NCBI RefSeq assembly: GCF_947039605.1
Contig: NZ_CAMQZG010000014.1
Location: 16,484-80,483 of the forward strand
Length of the DNA: 64,000 nucleotides
Direction: 5' to 3'
From: an uncultured Clostridium sp.
Lineage (GTDB): Bacteria > Bacillota > Clostridia > Clostridiales > Clostridiaceae
Positions 30,792-40,487 of this stretch are shown here, piece by piece (the stretch's first letter is position 1; each line of letters begins with the position of its first letter). A program made the position numbers and the translations under genes. The notes beneath the pieces were generated by a model. That model was not told where the DNA came from. It was given only the letters and a program-made list of their open reading frames with translations, and did not search any database.

Positions 30792-31739
30792 ATGTTAGAA
30801 ATCGAAAAGCCAGTTATTCAATGTATAGAGTCAAATGAAGATGGTACATATGGTAAATTTGCCATTGAGCCACTTGAAAGAGGATATGGAACTACTCTTG
30901 GGAATGCATTAAGAAGAATATTACTTTCTTCTTTACCAGGTGTTGCTCCAACTTCTGTTAAAATAGACTCAGTTCTTCATGAATTTTCAACAATTAGTGG
31001 AGTTAAGGAAGATGTTACTGAAATAATATTAAACCTTAAATTACTTGCACTAACTATGGAAGGTGAAGGACCAAAAACTATCTATATAGATGCAAAAGGA
31101 CCAGGTGTGGTTACAGGAGCTGATATAACAACAGATGGTGATGTAGAAGTTATCAATAAGGATTTAAAAATTGCTACTTTAGATGAAGATGGTAAATTGT
31201 ATATGGAGATAACTGTTAATAGAGGTAGAGGTTATGTTACTCAAAACAAGAACAAAACTGAAGAACTTCCATTATCAGCAATAGCTATAGATTCTATATA
31301 TACTCCTGTAAAGAGAGTTAATTTTTCAATAGAAAATACTAGAGTTGGTCAAATCACAGATTATGATAGACTTACACTTGAAGTATGGACTAATGGAACA
31401 ATTAAAATAGAAGAAGCAATATCTTTATCAGCAAAGATTCTTATCGAGCACTTTAAACTATTTATGACTTTAACTGATAACACAAATGACGTTGAAATCA
31501 TGATAGAAAAAGAAGAAGATAAAAAAGAAAAAGCCTTAGAAATGACTATCGAAGAGCTTGATTTATCAGTTAGATCATATAACTGTTTAAAAAGAGCCGG
31601 TATCAATACAGTTCAAGAGCTTGCAGCTAAGAGCATGGATGATATGATGAAAGTTAGAAACCTTGGTAAGAAATCACTTGAAGAAGTTGAGAAAAAGCTT
31701 ATCGAGCTAGGTTTAAATTTAAAAGTTAATGAAGAATAA
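30792..31739 (+). CDS. rpoA: DNA-directed RNA polymerase subunit alpha
   Basis: Alpha forms the assembly dimer and carries the C-terminal domain contacting UP elements and activators. ATG 30792 gives 315 residues ([13 protein letters not shown]), with AAGGAGG at 30777-30783; TTG 30786 is too close to that site. The N-terminal assembly motif [20 protein letters not shown] and the C-terminal helix-hairpin-helix ([16 protein letters not shown]) are intact. Confidence 0.98.
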   Translation: MLEIEKPVIQCIESNEDGTYGKFAIEPLERGYGTTLGNALRRILLSSLPGVAPTSVKIDSVLHEFSTISGVKEDVTEIILNLKLLALTMEGEGPKTIYIDAKGPGVVTGADITTDGDVEVINKDLKIATLDEDGKLYMEITVNRGRGYVTQNKNKTEELPLSAIAIDSIYTPVKRVNFSIENTRVGQITDYDRLTLEVWTNGTIKIEEAISLSAKILIEHFKLFMTLTDNTNDVEIMIEKEEDKKEKALEMTIEELDLSVRSYNCLKRAGINTVQELAAKSMDDMMKVRNLGKKSLEEVEKKLIELGLNLKVNEE

Positions 31740-31757
31740 GAGTTAGGAGGTATAGCA

Positions 31758-32096
31758 ATGGGAACTCGTAAGTTAGGTCGTCCTACTGACCAAAGAAGAG
31801 CAATGTTAAGAAACTTAGTAACAAGTTTTTTAAAGCACGGAAAGATTGAAACAACTGTAACTAGAGCAAAAGAAACTAGAAGTATAGCAGAAAAGATGAT
31901 AACTCTTGGAAAAAGAGGAGATCTTCACGCTAGAAGACAAGTTTTAGCTTTCGTAACAGAAGAAAGTGTTGTTAAAGATTTATTTGATAACATAGCTCCA
32001 AAGTACACAGAAAGAAACGGTGGATATACAAGAATGTATAAAATCGGGCCTAGAAGAGGTGACGGAGCAGAAACAGTTATACTTGAATTAGTATAA
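31758..32096 (+). CDS. rplQ: 50S ribosomal protein L17
   Basis: A 112-residue bL17, [28 protein letters not shown] precedes ATG 31758. It is the last gene of the ribosomal supercluster and is followed by a strong terminator. Confidence 0.98.
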   Translation: MGTRKLGRPTDQRRAMLRNLVTSFLKHGKIETTVTRAKETRSIAEKMITLGKRGDLHARRQVLAFVTEESVVKDLFDNIAPKYTERNGGYTRMYKIGPRRGDGAETVILELV

Positions 32097-32104
32097 TTTG
32101 CTTG

Positions 32105-32137
32105 TGGGGATTAAGCGTGAGCTTAATCCCCATTTTT
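32105..32137 (+). terminator. Intrinsic terminator ending the ribosomal cluster
   Basis: A perfect 12-bp GC-containing stem (32105-32116 with 32121-32132) with a GTGA tetraloop, followed by TTTTT. Confidence 0.95.
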
Positions 32138-32384
32138 ATAAAAATGAGATGCTATACAAATAAAATTTCATTAAAAATAGCTATATAATCGCAAAATTAT
32201 ATAATTATAGTGTAGGATTTGTATCTGATGAGATTATAATTATACGGAACGTGATTAAAATTATGTAATTTAAAACTTAATAATAAGTAAGTTATGTCTA
32301 TTTATAAAATAATACTAATTATAGTTTTATTTTATAAGTAGATATTTTTTTAAAAATTTTTAATAAAAAATACACTTTGTTAAG

Positions 32385-32413
32385 TTGTTCAATCTTGGAG
32401 TTTCAAATATAAT
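32385..32413 (+). promoter_or_regulatory. Promoter for ecfA1-ecfA2-ecfT
   Basis: TTGTTC (32385-32390), 17-nt spacer, perfect TATAAT (32408-32413). The rest of the 411-nt gap (32097-32507) is very AT-rich; apart from the rplQ terminator nothing else was recognised. Confidence 0.65.
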
Positions 32414-32507
32414 AGTAATTAGTTTGGATATTTTTAGAATTAAAAAAATTTAGAAATGAGAGAATATTAATAATATAATTCCAATTATATTATAGGGAGG
32501 TGTAGTT

Positions 32508-33353
32508 ATGTCAGATGTTATGGTTAAGGCTGAAAAAATAACTTTTAAATATGAAGGCGATGAAGAGAAACCAACTAAAATAGCTTTGAATTCTGTTTCT
32601 ATGGAAGTGGTAAAAGGAGAGTTCCTTGTTGTATTAGGACATAATGGGTCTGGAAAATCAACTATTGCAAAGCATATGAATGCATTGCTTTTACCAAGCG
32701 AAGGTAAGATGTTTATTGATGGTATGGATACTATTGAGGATAGTCTTTTATGGGATATTAGAAGTAAGGCTGGTATGGTTTTTCAAAATCCAGATAATCA
32801 GTTAGTTGCAACTATAGTAGAAGAAGATGTTGCTTTTGGACCAGAGAATTTAGGGGTTGAGCCTGCGGAAATTAGAAGAAGAGTTGATGAGTGTTTAAAG
32901 AAAGTTGGAATGTATGATTATAGAAAACATGCACCACATCTTTTGTCAGGGGGACAAAAACAAAGAATAGCAATTGCTGGGATACTTGCAATGATGCCAC
33001 AGTGTATTATTTTAGATGAACCTACTGCTATGTTAGATCCATTAGGAAGAAAGGAAGTTCTTGAAACTATAAAAGATATTAATAAAAATTTAGGGATTAC
33101 TATAATTCTTATTACACATTATATGGATGAAGCAGCGAAAGCTGATAGAGTTATCGTTATGGATAAGGGAGAAATAAAACTTGAGGGGAATCCACGAGAA
33201 GTATTTTCTAATGTTGTACAAATTAAGGAAATAGGGCTTGATGTACCACAAGTTACAGAGCTTGCTTATGAACTTAAAAAGGAAGGTATCGATATTTCTA
33301 CTGAGATATTAAATATAGATGAGATGGTGAATGAGTTATGTCAATTAAGATAG
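32508..33353 (+). CDS. ecfA1: ECF transporter ATPase EcfA1
   Basis: One of the two ATPases of the energy-coupling factor module, which powers vitamin and metal uptake with exchangeable S components. The 281-residue protein has Walker [10 protein letters not shown], the Q loop in VFQNPDNQ, signature LSGGQKQR, Walker [13 protein letters not shown] and the switch His in [17 protein letters not shown] precedes ATG 32508. It overlaps ecfA2 by 16 nt. No S component gene is nearby, as expected for a shared group II module. Confidence 0.96.
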   Translation: MSDVMVKAEKITFKYEGDEEKPTKIALNSVSMEVVKGEFLVVLGHNGSGKSTIAKHMNALLLPSEGKMFIDGMDTIEDSLLWDIRSKAGMVFQNPDNQLVATIVEEDVAFGPENLGVEPAEIRRRVDECLKKVGMYDYRKHAPHLLSGGQKQRIAIAGILAMMPQCIILDEPTAMLDPLGRKEVLETIKDINKNLGITIILITHYMDEAAKADRVIVMDKGEIKLEGNPREVFSNVVQIKEIGLDVPQVTELAYELKKEGIDISTEILNIDEMVNELCQLR

Positions 33354-34207
33354 AAAATTTAAAACATGTTTATATGCCTAAGAGCCCTTTTGAAAAGATG
33401 GCTTTAAATAATATTAATCTAGAGATAAAGGATGAAGAGTTTGTTGCACTTATAGGTCATACTGGATCTGGAAAGTCGACTCTTATTCAACATTTAAATG
33501 GTCTTTTAAAAGCAACAGAGGGAAAGATAGTAATTGATGGTATAGATTTAGGTGCTAAAAAGACTAAACTTACTGATATAAGAAAGAAAGTAGGGCTTGT
33601 ATTTCAGTATCCTGAATATCAGCTTTTTGAGGAAACTATAGAAAAAGATATTGAGTTTGGTCCAAGAAATATGGGATTAGATAATGAAACTATAACTAAG
33701 AGAGTTAAGAAGTCTATGGAAATGGTTGGTCTTGATTATGAGGAGTATAAGGATTTATCACCTTTTGACTTATCAGGAGGACAAAAGAGAAGAGTTGCGA
33801 TAGCAGGTGTAGTTGCTATGCAACCACAAATTCTTATCTTAGATGAACCTACAGCAGGTTTAGATCCTAAGGGAAGAGATGATATTCTAGCTCAGATAAA
33901 AATATTACATCAAGAGTATAAGATGACGATAATTTTAGTTAGTCATAGTATGGAAGATGTAGCAAAAATAGCAACTAGAGTTATTGTTATGAATAATGGT
34001 GGGGTTGAGCTTGATGGAACTGTTAGTGAAGTTTTTAAAGAAATAGATATTCTGGAAAAAATTGGTTTAGGAGTACCGCAGGTAACATATCTTATTAGAG
34101 AGCTTAGAAAAAAAGGTTTTGATATATCAGATGATATATTTACTATTGAAGAGGCTAAAAAAGAACTTTTAAAGTTATTAAAGAATAAGGGGGGATTAGA
34201 TGCTTAA
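33338..34207 (+). CDS. ecfA2: ECF transporter ATPase EcfA2
   Basis: The second ECF ATPase, 289 residues, with Walker [18 protein letters not shown], signature [20 protein letters not shown] and the switch His in LVSHSMEDV. Overlaps of 16 nt with ecfA1 and 8 nt with ecfT indicate tight translational coupling. The YPEYQ Q loop is typical of EcfA2, compared with NPDNQ in EcfA1. Confidence 0.96.
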   Translation: MSIKIENLKHVYMPKSPFEKMALNNINLEIKDEEFVALIGHTGSGKSTLIQHLNGLLKATEGKIVIDGIDLGAKKTKLTDIRKKVGLVFQYPEYQLFEETIEKDIEFGPRNMGLDNETITKRVKKSMEMVGLDYEEYKDLSPFDLSGGQKRRVAIAGVVAMQPQILILDEPTAGLDPKGRDDILAQIKILHQEYKMTIILVSHSMEDVAKIATRVIVMNNGGVELDGTVSEVFKEIDILEKIGLGVPQVTYLIRELRKKGFDISDDIFTIEEAKKELLKLLKNKGGLDA

Positions 34208-35012
34208 GGATATTACAATAGGTCAATATATACCTGGAGATTCTTTTGTGCATAAGTTAGACCCTAGAACAAAGATTATACTTACAATCCTTTATGTAAT
34301 AAACTTATTTTTAGTAGGTAAATTATATGGGTATGGATTTTCAATTTTATTCTTGATACTTGCAATAGTTATATCAAGAGTTCCGTTTGGTTTTATCTAT
34401 AAGGGATTAAAGCCTATATTTATATTGATAATTATAACTTCGATATTTAATATTTTTATGATTAAGGGAACACCAGAAACTTTAATCTGGAAGTGGAAGT
34501 TCTTTGAGATATATCAAGATGGTATTATAATGGCTGTTAAGATGGTTTTAAGGTTAATACTTCTTATTATGGGGACATCAATTTTAACTCTTACAACATC
34601 ACCTATAGAGCTTACGGATGGGATTGAAAATTTACTTAATCCACTTAAGAAGATTAAGTTCCCAGCACATGAACTTGCTATGATGATGACAATTGCGTTA
34701 AGATTTATACCTACACTTATTGATGAAACAGATAAGATTATGAAAGCTCAAAAGGCTAGAGGTGCTGATTTTGAATCAGGAAATATAATGCAAAAAGCAA
34801 AGAGTTTAATACCACTTTTAGTACCGTTATTTATTAGCTCATTTAGAAGAGCTGATGAACTTGCTATGGCAATGGAAGCAAGATGCTATAGAGGTGGAGA
34901 GGGTAGAACAAGAATGAAGAAGTTAAAATATACTGCAAGAGACGGAGTTGCTTATGCAGGAATAGTTGTTTTAATAGGTTGTACTGTTTTACTTAGAGTA
35001 GGAATTATATAA
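34200..35012 (+). CDS. ecfT: ECF transporter transmembrane protein EcfT
   Basis: The membrane scaffold that couples the ATPases to S components. The 270-residue protein has several hydrophobic helices (about 28-75, 80-100, 105-130 and a C-terminal one at 247-268). Both coupling-helix motifs are present: KAQKARGAD and MEARCYRGG. In most Firmicutes ecfA1A2T lies between rplQ and truA, as here. Confidence 0.96.
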   Translation: MLKDITIGQYIPGDSFVHKLDPRTKIILTILYVINLFLVGKLYGYGFSILFLILAIVISRVPFGFIYKGLKPIFILIIITSIFNIFMIKGTPETLIWKWKFFEIYQDGIIMAVKMVLRLILLIMGTSILTLTTSPIELTDGIENLLNPLKKIKFPAHELAMMMTIALRFIPTLIDETDKIMKAQKARGADFESGNIMQKAKSLIPLLVPLFISSFRRADELAMAMEARCYRGGEGRTRMKKLKYTARDGVAYAGIVVLIGCTVLLRVGII

Positions 35013-35017
35013 AGTTA

Positions 35018-35059
35018 AAGCTTTGATAACTTAAATTATAAGTTATCAAAGCTTTTTTT
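35018..35059 (+). terminator. Intrinsic terminator after ecfT
   Basis: A 14-bp perfect stem (35020-35033 with 35039-35052) is followed by seven T. Confidence 0.92.
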
Positions 35060-35150
35060 ATTTGTTTAAGTTTGATAAATTTATTATAATTTTAAGAGTT
35101 AGTAAATTATAAATTTTGAAATAGATAATTTAAGAGATAGGGAGATAAAA

Positions 35151-35894
35151 ATGAGAAATATAAAACTTAAATTAGAGTATGATGGTACTGATTTCTTTGG
35201 GTGGCAAGCACAAAAAGAAGGAAGAACTATTCAGCAAACTTTAGAAAAGGCTATAGAGAAGTTAACTGGAGAGAAAAATATTGAGGTTTTTGGGAGTAGT
35301 AGAACTGATTCTGGTGTACATGCAAAGGCGTATATAGGTAATTTTCATACAGCATCAAGTATACCAGCAGAAAGATTTAAAGAGGCTATAAATACAAAAT
35401 TGCCAAGTGATATAGTAGTTTTAGAGTCAGAAGAGATGGAAAATGGTTTTCATTCAAGGTATATGTCAACAGGTAAGACCTACTGTTATACTATTTTGAA
35501 TAGACGAGAAGCGCCTGTGATAGGAAGAAATTATGTTTATAGTTATATGGGGCCTTTAGATATAAATGCTATGAAAGAGGCTTGTGTTCCTTTTATAGGT
35601 AGGCATGACTTTGAAGCTTTTAAAAGTCAAGGGAGTTCAGTTCAAACATCAGTTAGAACTATTACGGATTTACATATAGAGACAGAAAGAGATTTAATTA
35701 AAATTTATATATCAGCTGATGGATTTTTATATAATATGGTGAGGATAATTGCAGGAACTTTATTAAGAGTTGGAGCTAGGAAGATAAAATCAGAAGAAAT
35801 ACTAGAAATAATACTTTCAAAGGATAGAACAAGAGCGGGGAAATGTGCACCAGCTAGGGGCTTATGCTTAGAGGAAGTTTTTTTTGGAAATTAA
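35151..35894 (+). CDS. truA: tRNA pseudouridine synthase A
   Basis: TruA makes pseudouridine at positions 38-40 of the tRNA anticodon arm. The 247-residue protein has the catalytic D53 in FGSSRTDSGVHA and conserved YDGTDFFGWQ and FLYNMVRIIAGTLL segments. AGGGAGA precedes ATG 35151. Its place before rplM-rpsI is standard. Confidence 0.97.
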   Translation: MRNIKLKLEYDGTDFFGWQAQKEGRTIQQTLEKAIEKLTGEKNIEVFGSSRTDSGVHAKAYIGNFHTASSIPAERFKEAINTKLPSDIVVLESEEMENGFHSRYMSTGKTYCYTILNRREAPVIGRNYVYSYMGPLDINAMKEACVPFIGRHDFEAFKSQGSSVQTSVRTITDLHIETERDLIKIYISADGFLYNMVRIIAGTLLRVGARKIKSEEILEIILSKDRTRAGKCAPARGLCLEEVFFGN

Positions 35895-35903
35895 AGAAAA
35901 AAG

Positions 35904-35932
35904 TTGACACACCCGTATGCGTGTATTATAAT
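35904..35932 (+). promoter_or_regulatory. Consensus sigma-A promoter for rplM-rpsI
   Basis: Perfect TTGACA (35904-35909), 17-nt spacer and perfect TATAAT (35927-35932). The spacer contains an imperfect ACAC...GTGT dyad. Confidence 0.92.
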
Positions 35933-35939
35933 GGTATTT

Positions 35940-36038
35940 GTTTGTAAGAGAAGATTGTGTATAAGACAAAGGTCTTGACATACATAGAACTAATAAATTA
36001 AATGAAAAATATTTGAGAATTCTAAGGAGGGAAAAATC
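35940..36038 (+). promoter_or_regulatory. rplM leader, possible L13 leader
   Basis: About 100 nt of leader. GTAT-AAGAC (about 35959-35968) can pair with GTCTT...ATAC (about 35972-35984) around an AAAG loop. Firmicutes rplM commonly has an L13 leader here; this match is by position and presence of a hairpin only. A second TTGACA at 35974-35979 lacks a convincing -10. Confidence 0.4.
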
Positions 36039-36473
36039 ATGAAATCATACATTGCTAACGCACAAACTGTTGAAAGATCATGGTACGTAGTTGATGCTGC
36101 TGGAAAGCCACTAGGAAGAGTTGCTAGCCAAGTTGCTTCAATATTAAGAGGAAAACATAAACCTACATTCACACCTAACTGTGACTGTGGAGATTTCGTT
36201 ATTGTTATAAACTCAGAGAAGGTAGTTTTAACAGGTAAGAAATTAGACCAAAAAATGATGAGAAAACACAGCTTATATCCAGGTGGATTAAAAGAGACAC
36301 CTTATAGAGTTGTTTTAGAGAAAAAACCTGAATTTGCTTTCGAAGAAGCTGTAAGAAGAATGTTACCTACAGGTGTTCTTGGAAGAAAAATGTTCAGAAA
36401 ACTTAACGTTGTTAAAGGTTCAGAGCACGGATTCGCAGCACAAAAACCAGAAGTACTTGAATTAAAGTACTAA
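36039..36473 (+). CDS. rplM: 50S ribosomal protein L13
   Basis: A 144-residue uL13, [20 protein letters not shown], with [27 protein letters not shown] precedes ATG 36039. Co-transcribed with rpsI. Confidence 0.98.
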   Translation: MKSYIANAQTVERSWYVVDAAGKPLGRVASQVASILRGKHKPTFTPNCDCGDFVIVINSEKVVLTGKKLDQKMMRKHSLYPGGLKETPYRVVLEKKPEFAFEEAVRRMLPTGVLGRKMFRKLNVVKGSEHGFAAQKPEVLELKY

Positions 36474-36497
36474 TTTAAAAATAAGGAGGGAATTCAA

Positions 36498-36890
36498 ATG
36501 GCAAAGGTTCAATACATGGGAACTGGTAGAAGAAAATCATCAGTTGCAAGAGTAAGATTAGTACCTGGAGAAGGTAATGTAATAATAAATAAAAGAGATA
36601 TCCAAACATACTTTGGATTAGAAACTTTAAGAATGATCGTTAACCAACCATTAGTTTTAACAGAAACTAAAGACAAATATGACGTTTTAGTTAATGTTCA
36701 CGGTGGAGGAACAACAGGTCAAGCTGGAGCTATCAGACACGGTGTTTCAAGAGCTTTATTAAAAGCAGACGAAACATTAAGAGCTGAATTAAAGAAAGCT
36801 GGATTCTTAACAAGAGACTCAAGAATGGTTGAGAGAAAGAAATACGGTAAGAAAAAAGCTAGAAGATCATCACAATTCTCAAAAAGATAA
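36498..36890 (+). CDS. rpsI: 30S ribosomal protein S9
   Basis: A 130-residue uS9 with [17 protein letters not shown] and the C-terminal [12 protein letters not shown] tail that reaches the P-site tRNA. AAGGAGGG precedes ATG 36498. Confidence 0.98.
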   Translation: MAKVQYMGTGRRKSSVARVRLVPGEGNVIINKRDIQTYFGLETLRMIVNQPLVLTETKDKYDVLVNVHGGGTTGQAGAIRHGVSRALLKADETLRAELKKAGFLTRDSRMVERKKYGKKKARRSSQFSKR

Positions 36891-36904
36891 TCTTCTTCTT
36901 ATGG

Positions 36905-36931
36905 AGAGAGGTATATACCTCTCTTTTTTTT
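36905..36931 (+). terminator. Intrinsic terminator after rpsI
   Basis: A palindromic 9-bp stem (36905-36913 with 36916-36924), in practice with a slightly larger loop, is followed by seven or more T. Confidence 0.92.
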
Positions 36932-37020
36932 ATGCAATTTTATATTTTGAGTTTAGTCTTTGATTTAAAGAGCATTTAAATTATAATAAAGATATATATA
37001 AATTATAGGAGGGATATTTA

Positions 37021-37665
37021 GTGAATAAAGATTTAGTAATAGAAAATACTATTGAGTTTGTACGAGATAAGTTTTGTGATGAAGGGTCAGGACATGATTG
37101 GTTTCATATAGAAAGGGTTTATAACAATGCATGTTACATAGCAAAAAAGGAAGAGGCAGATGAATATATAGTAAAGCTTACTGCACTTTTACATGATGTA
37201 GACGATTGGAAATTCTCTGATGATAATAAAACAAGTACAACTACAGTAGAGAAATTTTTAAAAGAGCAAAGCGTAGATATTTTGGATATCAAAAAAATAA
37301 CTACTATAATTAAAACTATGTCATTTAAGGGCGGCGTTGTAGATTCAACTCAAAATACTATTGAGGGAATGATTGTACAAGATGCTGATAGATTAGATGC
37401 TATAGGTGCTATTGGAATTGCTAGAACATTTACTTATGGGGGATATAAAGGGAATTTAATGTATGACCCTAATATAAAACCACAAGAGTTTAAAAATTTA
37501 GATGAAGTTAAGAAGAAAAATACAACAGTTAATCATTTTTATGAGAAGTTGCTTAAGTTAAAAGATTTAATGAATACAAAAACAGGTGTAGAATTAGCAA
37601 AAGAAAGACATGAATATATGGAAAGTTTTCTTCAAGTTTTTTATAAAGAATGGAATATGGAGTAA
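37021..37665 (+). CDS. HD-domain hydrolase, YedJ/YpgQ-like
   Basis: A 214-residue single-domain HD phosphohydrolase. The metal-binding set is visible: H in GHDWFHIERV, the HD pair in LLHDVDD, and the D in QDADRLDAIGAIGIAR. Family members (Bacillus YpgQ) hydrolyse nucleoside triphosphates to monophosphates in vitro; the substrate here is not known. GTG 37021 follows AGGAGGG. It forms a single-gene unit with a terminator at 37782. Confidence 0.85.
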   Translation: MNKDLVIENTIEFVRDKFCDEGSGHDWFHIERVYNNACYIAKKEEADEYIVKLTALLHDVDDWKFSDDNKTSTTTVEKFLKEQSVDILDIKKITTIIKTMSFKGGVVDSTQNTIEGMIVQDADRLDAIGAIGIARTFTYGGYKGNLMYDPNIKPQEFKNLDEVKKKNTTVNHFYEKLLKLKDLMNTKTGVELAKERHEYMESFLQVFYKEWNME

Positions 37666-37781
37666 TTTATTAAGAATAAATTTGAAAAATAAACTTTGAG
37701 AATAGGATTTTCATGAATATGTTAATTAAAATAGAGGGTTCTAACTGGTAATGTTAAGAAATGTTAAGAAAGTATAAATAG

Positions 37782-37815
37782 AAAAGCAGGGTTTGATTGA
37801 AAAACCCTGCTTTTT
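37782..37815 (+). terminator. Intrinsic terminator after the HD hydrolase
   Basis: A stem of AAAGCAGGGTTT-type pairs (37783-37794 with about 37801-37812), followed by T. Just upstream, the 10-mer ATGTTAAGAA is repeated in tandem near 37751-37770. Confidence 0.88.
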
Positions 37816-38040
37816 GCATGTTAAAATAGTCAAATATAGGGCGATTTTCATTAAAAATTAAAAAAAATAAAGAGTTTTTAAAATTAAAAGGGAATAAATG
37901 GGTCCTGTATTAAGTTTAGGTTAAGTTAGCTTCAAACCACTTAACAAGGGGGTATATATAGGGTAAACTTTTAATTATAAGAAGGAAATAATATTAAAAT
38001 TTATAGAGATAAAATTAATTAGTGAAGGGGAGATATAATC
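37816..38040 (+). other. Spacer before the Na/Pi symporter gene
   Basis: No gene was found. TTCAAA (37931-37936) with TATATA (37953-37958) at 16 nt is a weak promoter candidate. GTTAAG/CTTAAC forms an inverted repeat around 37920-37945 that overlaps it and could be an operator. No clear Pho box was recognised. Confidence 0.4.
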
Positions 38041-39657
38041 TTGAAGGATGCATTTTTTACTGCAATTGAGTTATTAGGAGGTTTAGGACTTTTCTTATAT
38101 GGTATGAAAATCATGGGAGAGGGCCTAGAAAATTCAGCAGGGGACAAGCTGAAAGGAATCTTAGAAAAAATAACAAAGAATAGATTTATAGGTGTTCTTG
38201 TAGGAGCTGCAGTTACTGCAATTGTTCAAAGTTCATCAGCAACAACGGTAATGGTTGTTGGCTTTGTTAACGCAGGTCTTATGAACTTAATCCAGGCAGC
38301 TGGAGTTATCATGGGAGCAAATATAGGTACAACTATTACAGCTCAACTTGTAGCATTTAAGCTTACAGATTATGCACCACTATTTATAGCGGTAGGAGCT
38401 ATAATAGTAATAGCTGCTAAGGCTAAAAAAAGAAAAGAACTTGGAAATATTATTTTAGGATTTGGACTTTTATTTATGGGGATGGCGGCAATGAGTTCAG
38501 CAATGAAACCACTTGCTAGTTCACCAGTATTTAAGCAATTAGTACTTTCAATTGGAGATAATACTTTAATAGGAATAATAGTTGGGCTTGGAATGACAGC
38601 AGTTCTTCAAAGTTCATCAGCTACAACAGGAATTTTAATATCACTTGCTACAGCAGGTGCTATCAATATAGAAGCAGCACTTCCAATTTTATTTGGGTGT
38701 AATATAGGAACATGTGTAACTGCATTACTTGCTTGCATAGGTACAACTATTACAGCTAAGAAGGCAGCTATAATTCATTTATTATTCAATGTAATTGGGA
38801 CGCTTATATTTATACCATTCATTGGTATGCTTGGAGATTTAGTTCAATATTTAAGCCCAGGTGAAGTTGCAAGACAGGTCGCCAATGCACATACAGTCTT
38901 TAATATTGCAGCAACTGTAATTATCTTCCCATTTATGGGTCTAATTATTACATTTGTTAATAAGATGATTAAGGGTGAGGATGATATAGAAAAAGTAGGA
39001 CCTAAGTTTATAGATGATAAGATTCTTGAGACACCTGTAATTGCGGCAGGACAAGTTATTAAGGAGACTATCAGAATGGCTAATAAGGCTAAAAAGAATT
39101 TAGAGCTTAGTAAGAAAGCTTTTGATACTAAAGATGAAAAGCTTGTTAAAAAGGTTTATGAGAATGAAGAGATAATTAATGTATTAGAAGAGGCTATAAC
39201 AAGATATTTAGTTAAATTATCTAAGCGTGATTTATCAAATAAAGAGAGAAATATAGTAGCAGCAACATTCCACATAGTTACAGATATTGAGAGAATTGGT
39301 GACCATGCAGAGAATGTAGCAGATTTAGCATTACAAAGAAGCATAAAGAACTTAAATTATTCACCAGAAGCATTAAAAGAACTTGATATAATATATGGAG
39401 ATACAATTGCAGCACTTGATGCTTCAATAATAGCTTATGAAGAGAGAAATATTCAAAAAGCAGAGTCTGTATATAGTATAGAAAATAGAATTGATGCCCA
39501 ACAAAAAGAGTATAGAAATAATCATATTGCAAGACTTAACGAGGGTAAGTGTAGTGCATATGAAGGAGCTATATTCATGGATCTTTTAAGTAACTTTGAG
39601 AGAATTGGAGATCATGCTACTAATATAGCTGATAGTGTAATTCAAAATACTAAATAG
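38041..39657 (+). CDS. Na+/phosphate cotransporter family protein with PhoU-like domain
   Basis: A 538-residue membrane protein of the NptA/YjbB type, likely moving phosphate with sodium. The inverted-repeat core carries two QSSSATT motifs (VQSSSATTVM near residue 63 and LQSSSATTGI near 194) within about eight membrane helices (1-310). The cytoplasmic C-terminal 200 residues are a PhoU-like helical domain with two ERIGDHA motifs. TTG 38041 is the start, with GGGGAGA at 38026-38032. Confidence 0.92.
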   Translation: MKDAFFTAIELLGGLGLFLYGMKIMGEGLENSAGDKLKGILEKITKNRFIGVLVGAAVTAIVQSSSATTVMVVGFVNAGLMNLIQAAGVIMGANIGTTITAQLVAFKLTDYAPLFIAVGAIIVIAAKAKKRKELGNIILGFGLLFMGMAAMSSAMKPLASSPVFKQLVLSIGDNTLIGIIVGLGMTAVLQSSSATTGILISLATAGAINIEAALPILFGCNIGTCVTALLACIGTTITAKKAAIIHLLFNVIGTLIFIPFIGMLGDLVQYLSPGEVARQVANAHTVFNIAATVIIFPFMGLIITFVNKMIKGEDDIEKVGPKFIDDKILETPVIAAGQVIKETIRMANKAKKNLELSKKAFDTKDEKLVKKVYENEEIINVLEEAITRYLVKLSKRDLSNKERNIVAATFHIVTDIERIGDHAENVADLALQRSIKNLNYSPEALKELDIIYGDTIAALDASIIAYEERNIQKAESVYSIENRIDAQQKEYRNNHIARLNEGKCSAYEGAIFMDLLSNFERIGDHATNIADSVIQNTK

Positions 39658-39663
39658 TAATTT

Positions 39664-39696
39664 ACAGGGGTAGCAAAAGCTGCTCCTGTTTTTTTG
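39664..39696 (+). terminator. Intrinsic terminator after the Na/Pi symporter gene
   Basis: An 11-bp stem with two G-U pairs (39664-39674 with 39679-39689) and an AAAA loop, followed by seven T. Confidence 0.92.
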
Positions 39697-39763
39697 TTAA
39701 ATAATGTGTAGATGAAGAGGTAATACTAATATAGAAATTTAAATTTACTTAGGAGGAAAAGAA

Positions 39764-40447
39764 ATGAAAAGATTACTGACATTTTTATCAGGAATTATTA
39801 TAAGTTTATGTTTTATTAGTAGTATTGCTTTTGCAAGTACAGAAAAAATTATATTAATAGACCCAGGGCATGGTGGAGTTGATGGTGGTGCAGTGTCTAA
39901 GAATGGAACTATTGAGAAGGGAATAAATTTAGACATAAGTCTTAAATTAAAAGAATTATTAGAGGGTTCAGGATATAAGGTTTATATGACTAGAGATTCT
40001 GATGCGGGACTTTATACTGAGGGCAAGAGTATAAAGGAGAAGAAGAGAGAAGATCTTGCAAAGAGGGTTAAATTAAAGAAAAGTACAGGGGCAGAAGTTT
40101 TTATTAGTATACATCAAAATATGTTCCCAGAAGCGAAGTATAGTGGGACACAAGTTTGGTATTCTCCAGAGAGTTCTGATAGTAAGCAGTTTGCTAGTAT
40201 AATACAAAACTTTGCAAAAGAAAAATTAAGTCAAAATACAAAGAGAGAGCCAAAGGATGCTAAAACTCAGTTTAGAGTTTTAAGAAGTAGTCCAAATTGT
40301 GCGGCTGTAATTGTAGAGTGTGGTTTTTTATCAAATCCACAGGAATGTGAATTGCTTGAGAGTAAAGAGTATCAAGAAAAGTTTGCCTTCATGTTAAAGG
40401 AATCAATTGATGAATATTACAATTATAAGGTAAGAATACAAGGGTAA
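39764..40447 (+). CDS. cwlD: N-acetylmuramoyl-L-alanine amidase, CwlD-like
   Basis: An exported amidase that trims peptides from peptidoglycan. CwlD acts with PdaA to make muramic-delta-lactam in spore cortex. The 227-residue protein has a signal peptide (about 1-25, ending IAFAS) and an Amidase_3 domain with zinc ligands in IDPGHGGVDGG, E near residue 50, ISIHQN, and the catalytic E in VIVECGFLSNP. Position downstream of rplM-rpsI matches cwlD in Bacillus, which supports the name over a general Amidase_3. Confidence 0.85.
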   Translation: MKRLLTFLSGIIISLCFISSIAFASTEKIILIDPGHGGVDGGAVSKNGTIEKGINLDISLKLKELLEGSGYKVYMTRDSDAGLYTEGKSIKEKKREDLAKRVKLKKSTGAEVFISIHQNMFPEAKYSGTQVWYSPESSDSKQFASIIQNFAKEKLSQNTKREPKDAKTQFRVLRSSPNCAAVIVECGFLSNPQECELLESKEYQEKFAFMLKESIDEYYNYKVRIQG

Positions 40448-40487
40448 AAAAACTCACAATATGCAGGTCATATTGTGAGTTTTTTTA
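40446..40487. terminator. Bidirectional terminator between convergent genes
   Basis: A 13-bp stem (40451-40463 with 40469-40481) has A on its left and seven T on its right, so it can end cwlD on the plus strand and the hypothetical gene on the minus strand. Confidence 0.9.

Noticed and set aside
35974..35979. Second TTGACA before rplM as a promoter
   Set aside because: No -10 hexamer of reasonable quality lies 16-18 nt downstream, and it overlaps the leader hairpin.
37920..37958. Pho box before the Na/Pi symporter gene
   Set aside because: An inverted repeat is present, but the tandem direct repeats expected for PhoP/PhoB were not seen.
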